NCBI RefSeq assembly: GCF_964340395.1
Contig: NC_135559.1
Coordinates: 24,562,072-24,626,071 of the forward strand
Direction of reading: 5' to 3'
Source of the DNA: Glandiceps talaboti
Lineage: Eukaryota > Hemichordata > Enteropneusta > Spengelidae
Length of the DNA: 64,000 nucleotides
Made by a program: the position numbers and the translations under genes. Below, one piece after another: positions 63,461 to 64,000 of this stretch (positions are counted from its first letter, which is position 1; the number at the start of each line of letters is the position of its first letter). The notes below the pieces were generated by a model. That model was not told where the DNA came from. It made no database searches and saw only the letters and a list, made by a program, of their open reading frames with translations.

Positions 63461-64000
63461 GTCTATAACTTGTGTACATACATGTACATTGATTAATGTA
63501 TCATGTACACATATAACTTGTGCACATACACTGTTAAATGTATCCGTGTACATGTATAACTTGTGTGCATACATTGATAAATGTGTCCATGTACATGTAT
63601 AACTTGTGTGCATACATTGATAAATGTGTCCATGTACATGTATAACTTGTGTGCATACATTGATAAATGTGTCCATGTACACGTATAACTTGTGTGCATA
63701 CATTGATAAATGTGTCCATGTACATGTATAACTTGTGTGCATACATTGATAAATGTGTCCATGTACATGTATAACTTGTGTGCATACATTGATAAATGTA
63801 TCCGTGTACATGTATAACTTGTGTACATACACTGTTAAATGTATCTGTGTACATGTATAACTTGTGTACATACACTGTTAAATGTATCCGTGTACATGTA
63901 TAACTTGTGTACATACATTGATAAATGTATCTGTGTACATGTATAACTTGTGTACATACATTGTCAAATGTATCCATGTACATTATATAACTTGTGTACA
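63461..64000. repeat. Minisatellite G, 43-bp unit, runs off the window
   Basis: The core is tgcatacattgataaatgtg followed by tccatgtacatgtataact. About 12 units are visible; the outer units vary more (tgtacatac, atgtatccgtg, ctgttaaatg). Each unit holds the 10-bp palindrome catgtacatg. Minus-strand frames up to 192 codons are readings of the repeat. Confidence 0.94.

Noticed and set aside
63293-63983. Histidine- and threonine-rich minus-strand frames (111-192 codons)
   Set aside because: Readings of the 43-bp unit of array G.

Overview
The window looks like non-coding, repeat-dominated nuclear DNA from an animal, probably a marine invertebrate. The evidence is an AT-rich composition, LINE and tRNA-derived SINE remnants, foldback elements, Helentron/HINE-like non-autonomous elements and very long minisatellites. 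The phylum cannot be settled from the sequence. I find no convincing host gene. Every long open frame is either a stop-free reading of a tandem repeat or a broken retrotransposon.

Tandem arrays make up about 21.8 kb, roughly a third of the window. They are A (10.56-14.01 kb, 32-bp unit), B (14.70-17.69 kb, 32/37 bp), C (18.79-23.77 kb, 32/30 bp), D (31.37-32.73 kb, 31 bp), E (45.28-52.57 kb, continuing at 59.24-59.79 kb, 40/39 bp), F (61.77-62.43 kb, about 36 bp) and G (63.46 kb to the window end, 43 bp). Several carry higher-order duplications, notably an exact-looking 1,024-bp doubling (32 units of 32 bp) in A and a 540-bp period in C.

Most of the rest is interspersed elements. At least five families (called F1-F5 here) share one layout: tandem core repeats of about 100-150 bp, then a short module resembling 'accaaatttcat...attgg', then a GACA/GACG microsatellite in most families, then a terminal hairpin or short inverted end. 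This is the layout of Helentron-associated (HINE) and bivalve 'pearl' elements. F1 copies lie at 1-1350, 8611-9975, 35411-36480 and 38442-39395 (minus strand). Two of them carry the same SINE insertion at the same internal site. F3 and F1 copies split one LINE remnant (33.16-37.04 kb) into three pieces. A second LINE fragment (39.96-40.80 kb, minus) retains a reverse-transcriptase FADD motif but is frameshifted.

The most striking object is at 52575-59243. It is a 6.67-kb element with inverted terminal repeats of about 400 bp that are nearly identical, inserted in phase into minisatellite E with a 4-bp target duplication (taca). Each terminal repeat contains a ladder of 20-bp perfect palindromes spaced 30 bp apart. 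An F3 copy and a 600-bp foldback lie inside it, and it has no recognisable transposase. It looks like a young, non-autonomous Foldback-like element. Smaller foldback/MITE-like elements lie at 1.43-1.65, 4.15-4.42, 4.44-4.58, 4.92-5.66, 7.65-8.03, 24.02-24.56 and 27.0 kb.
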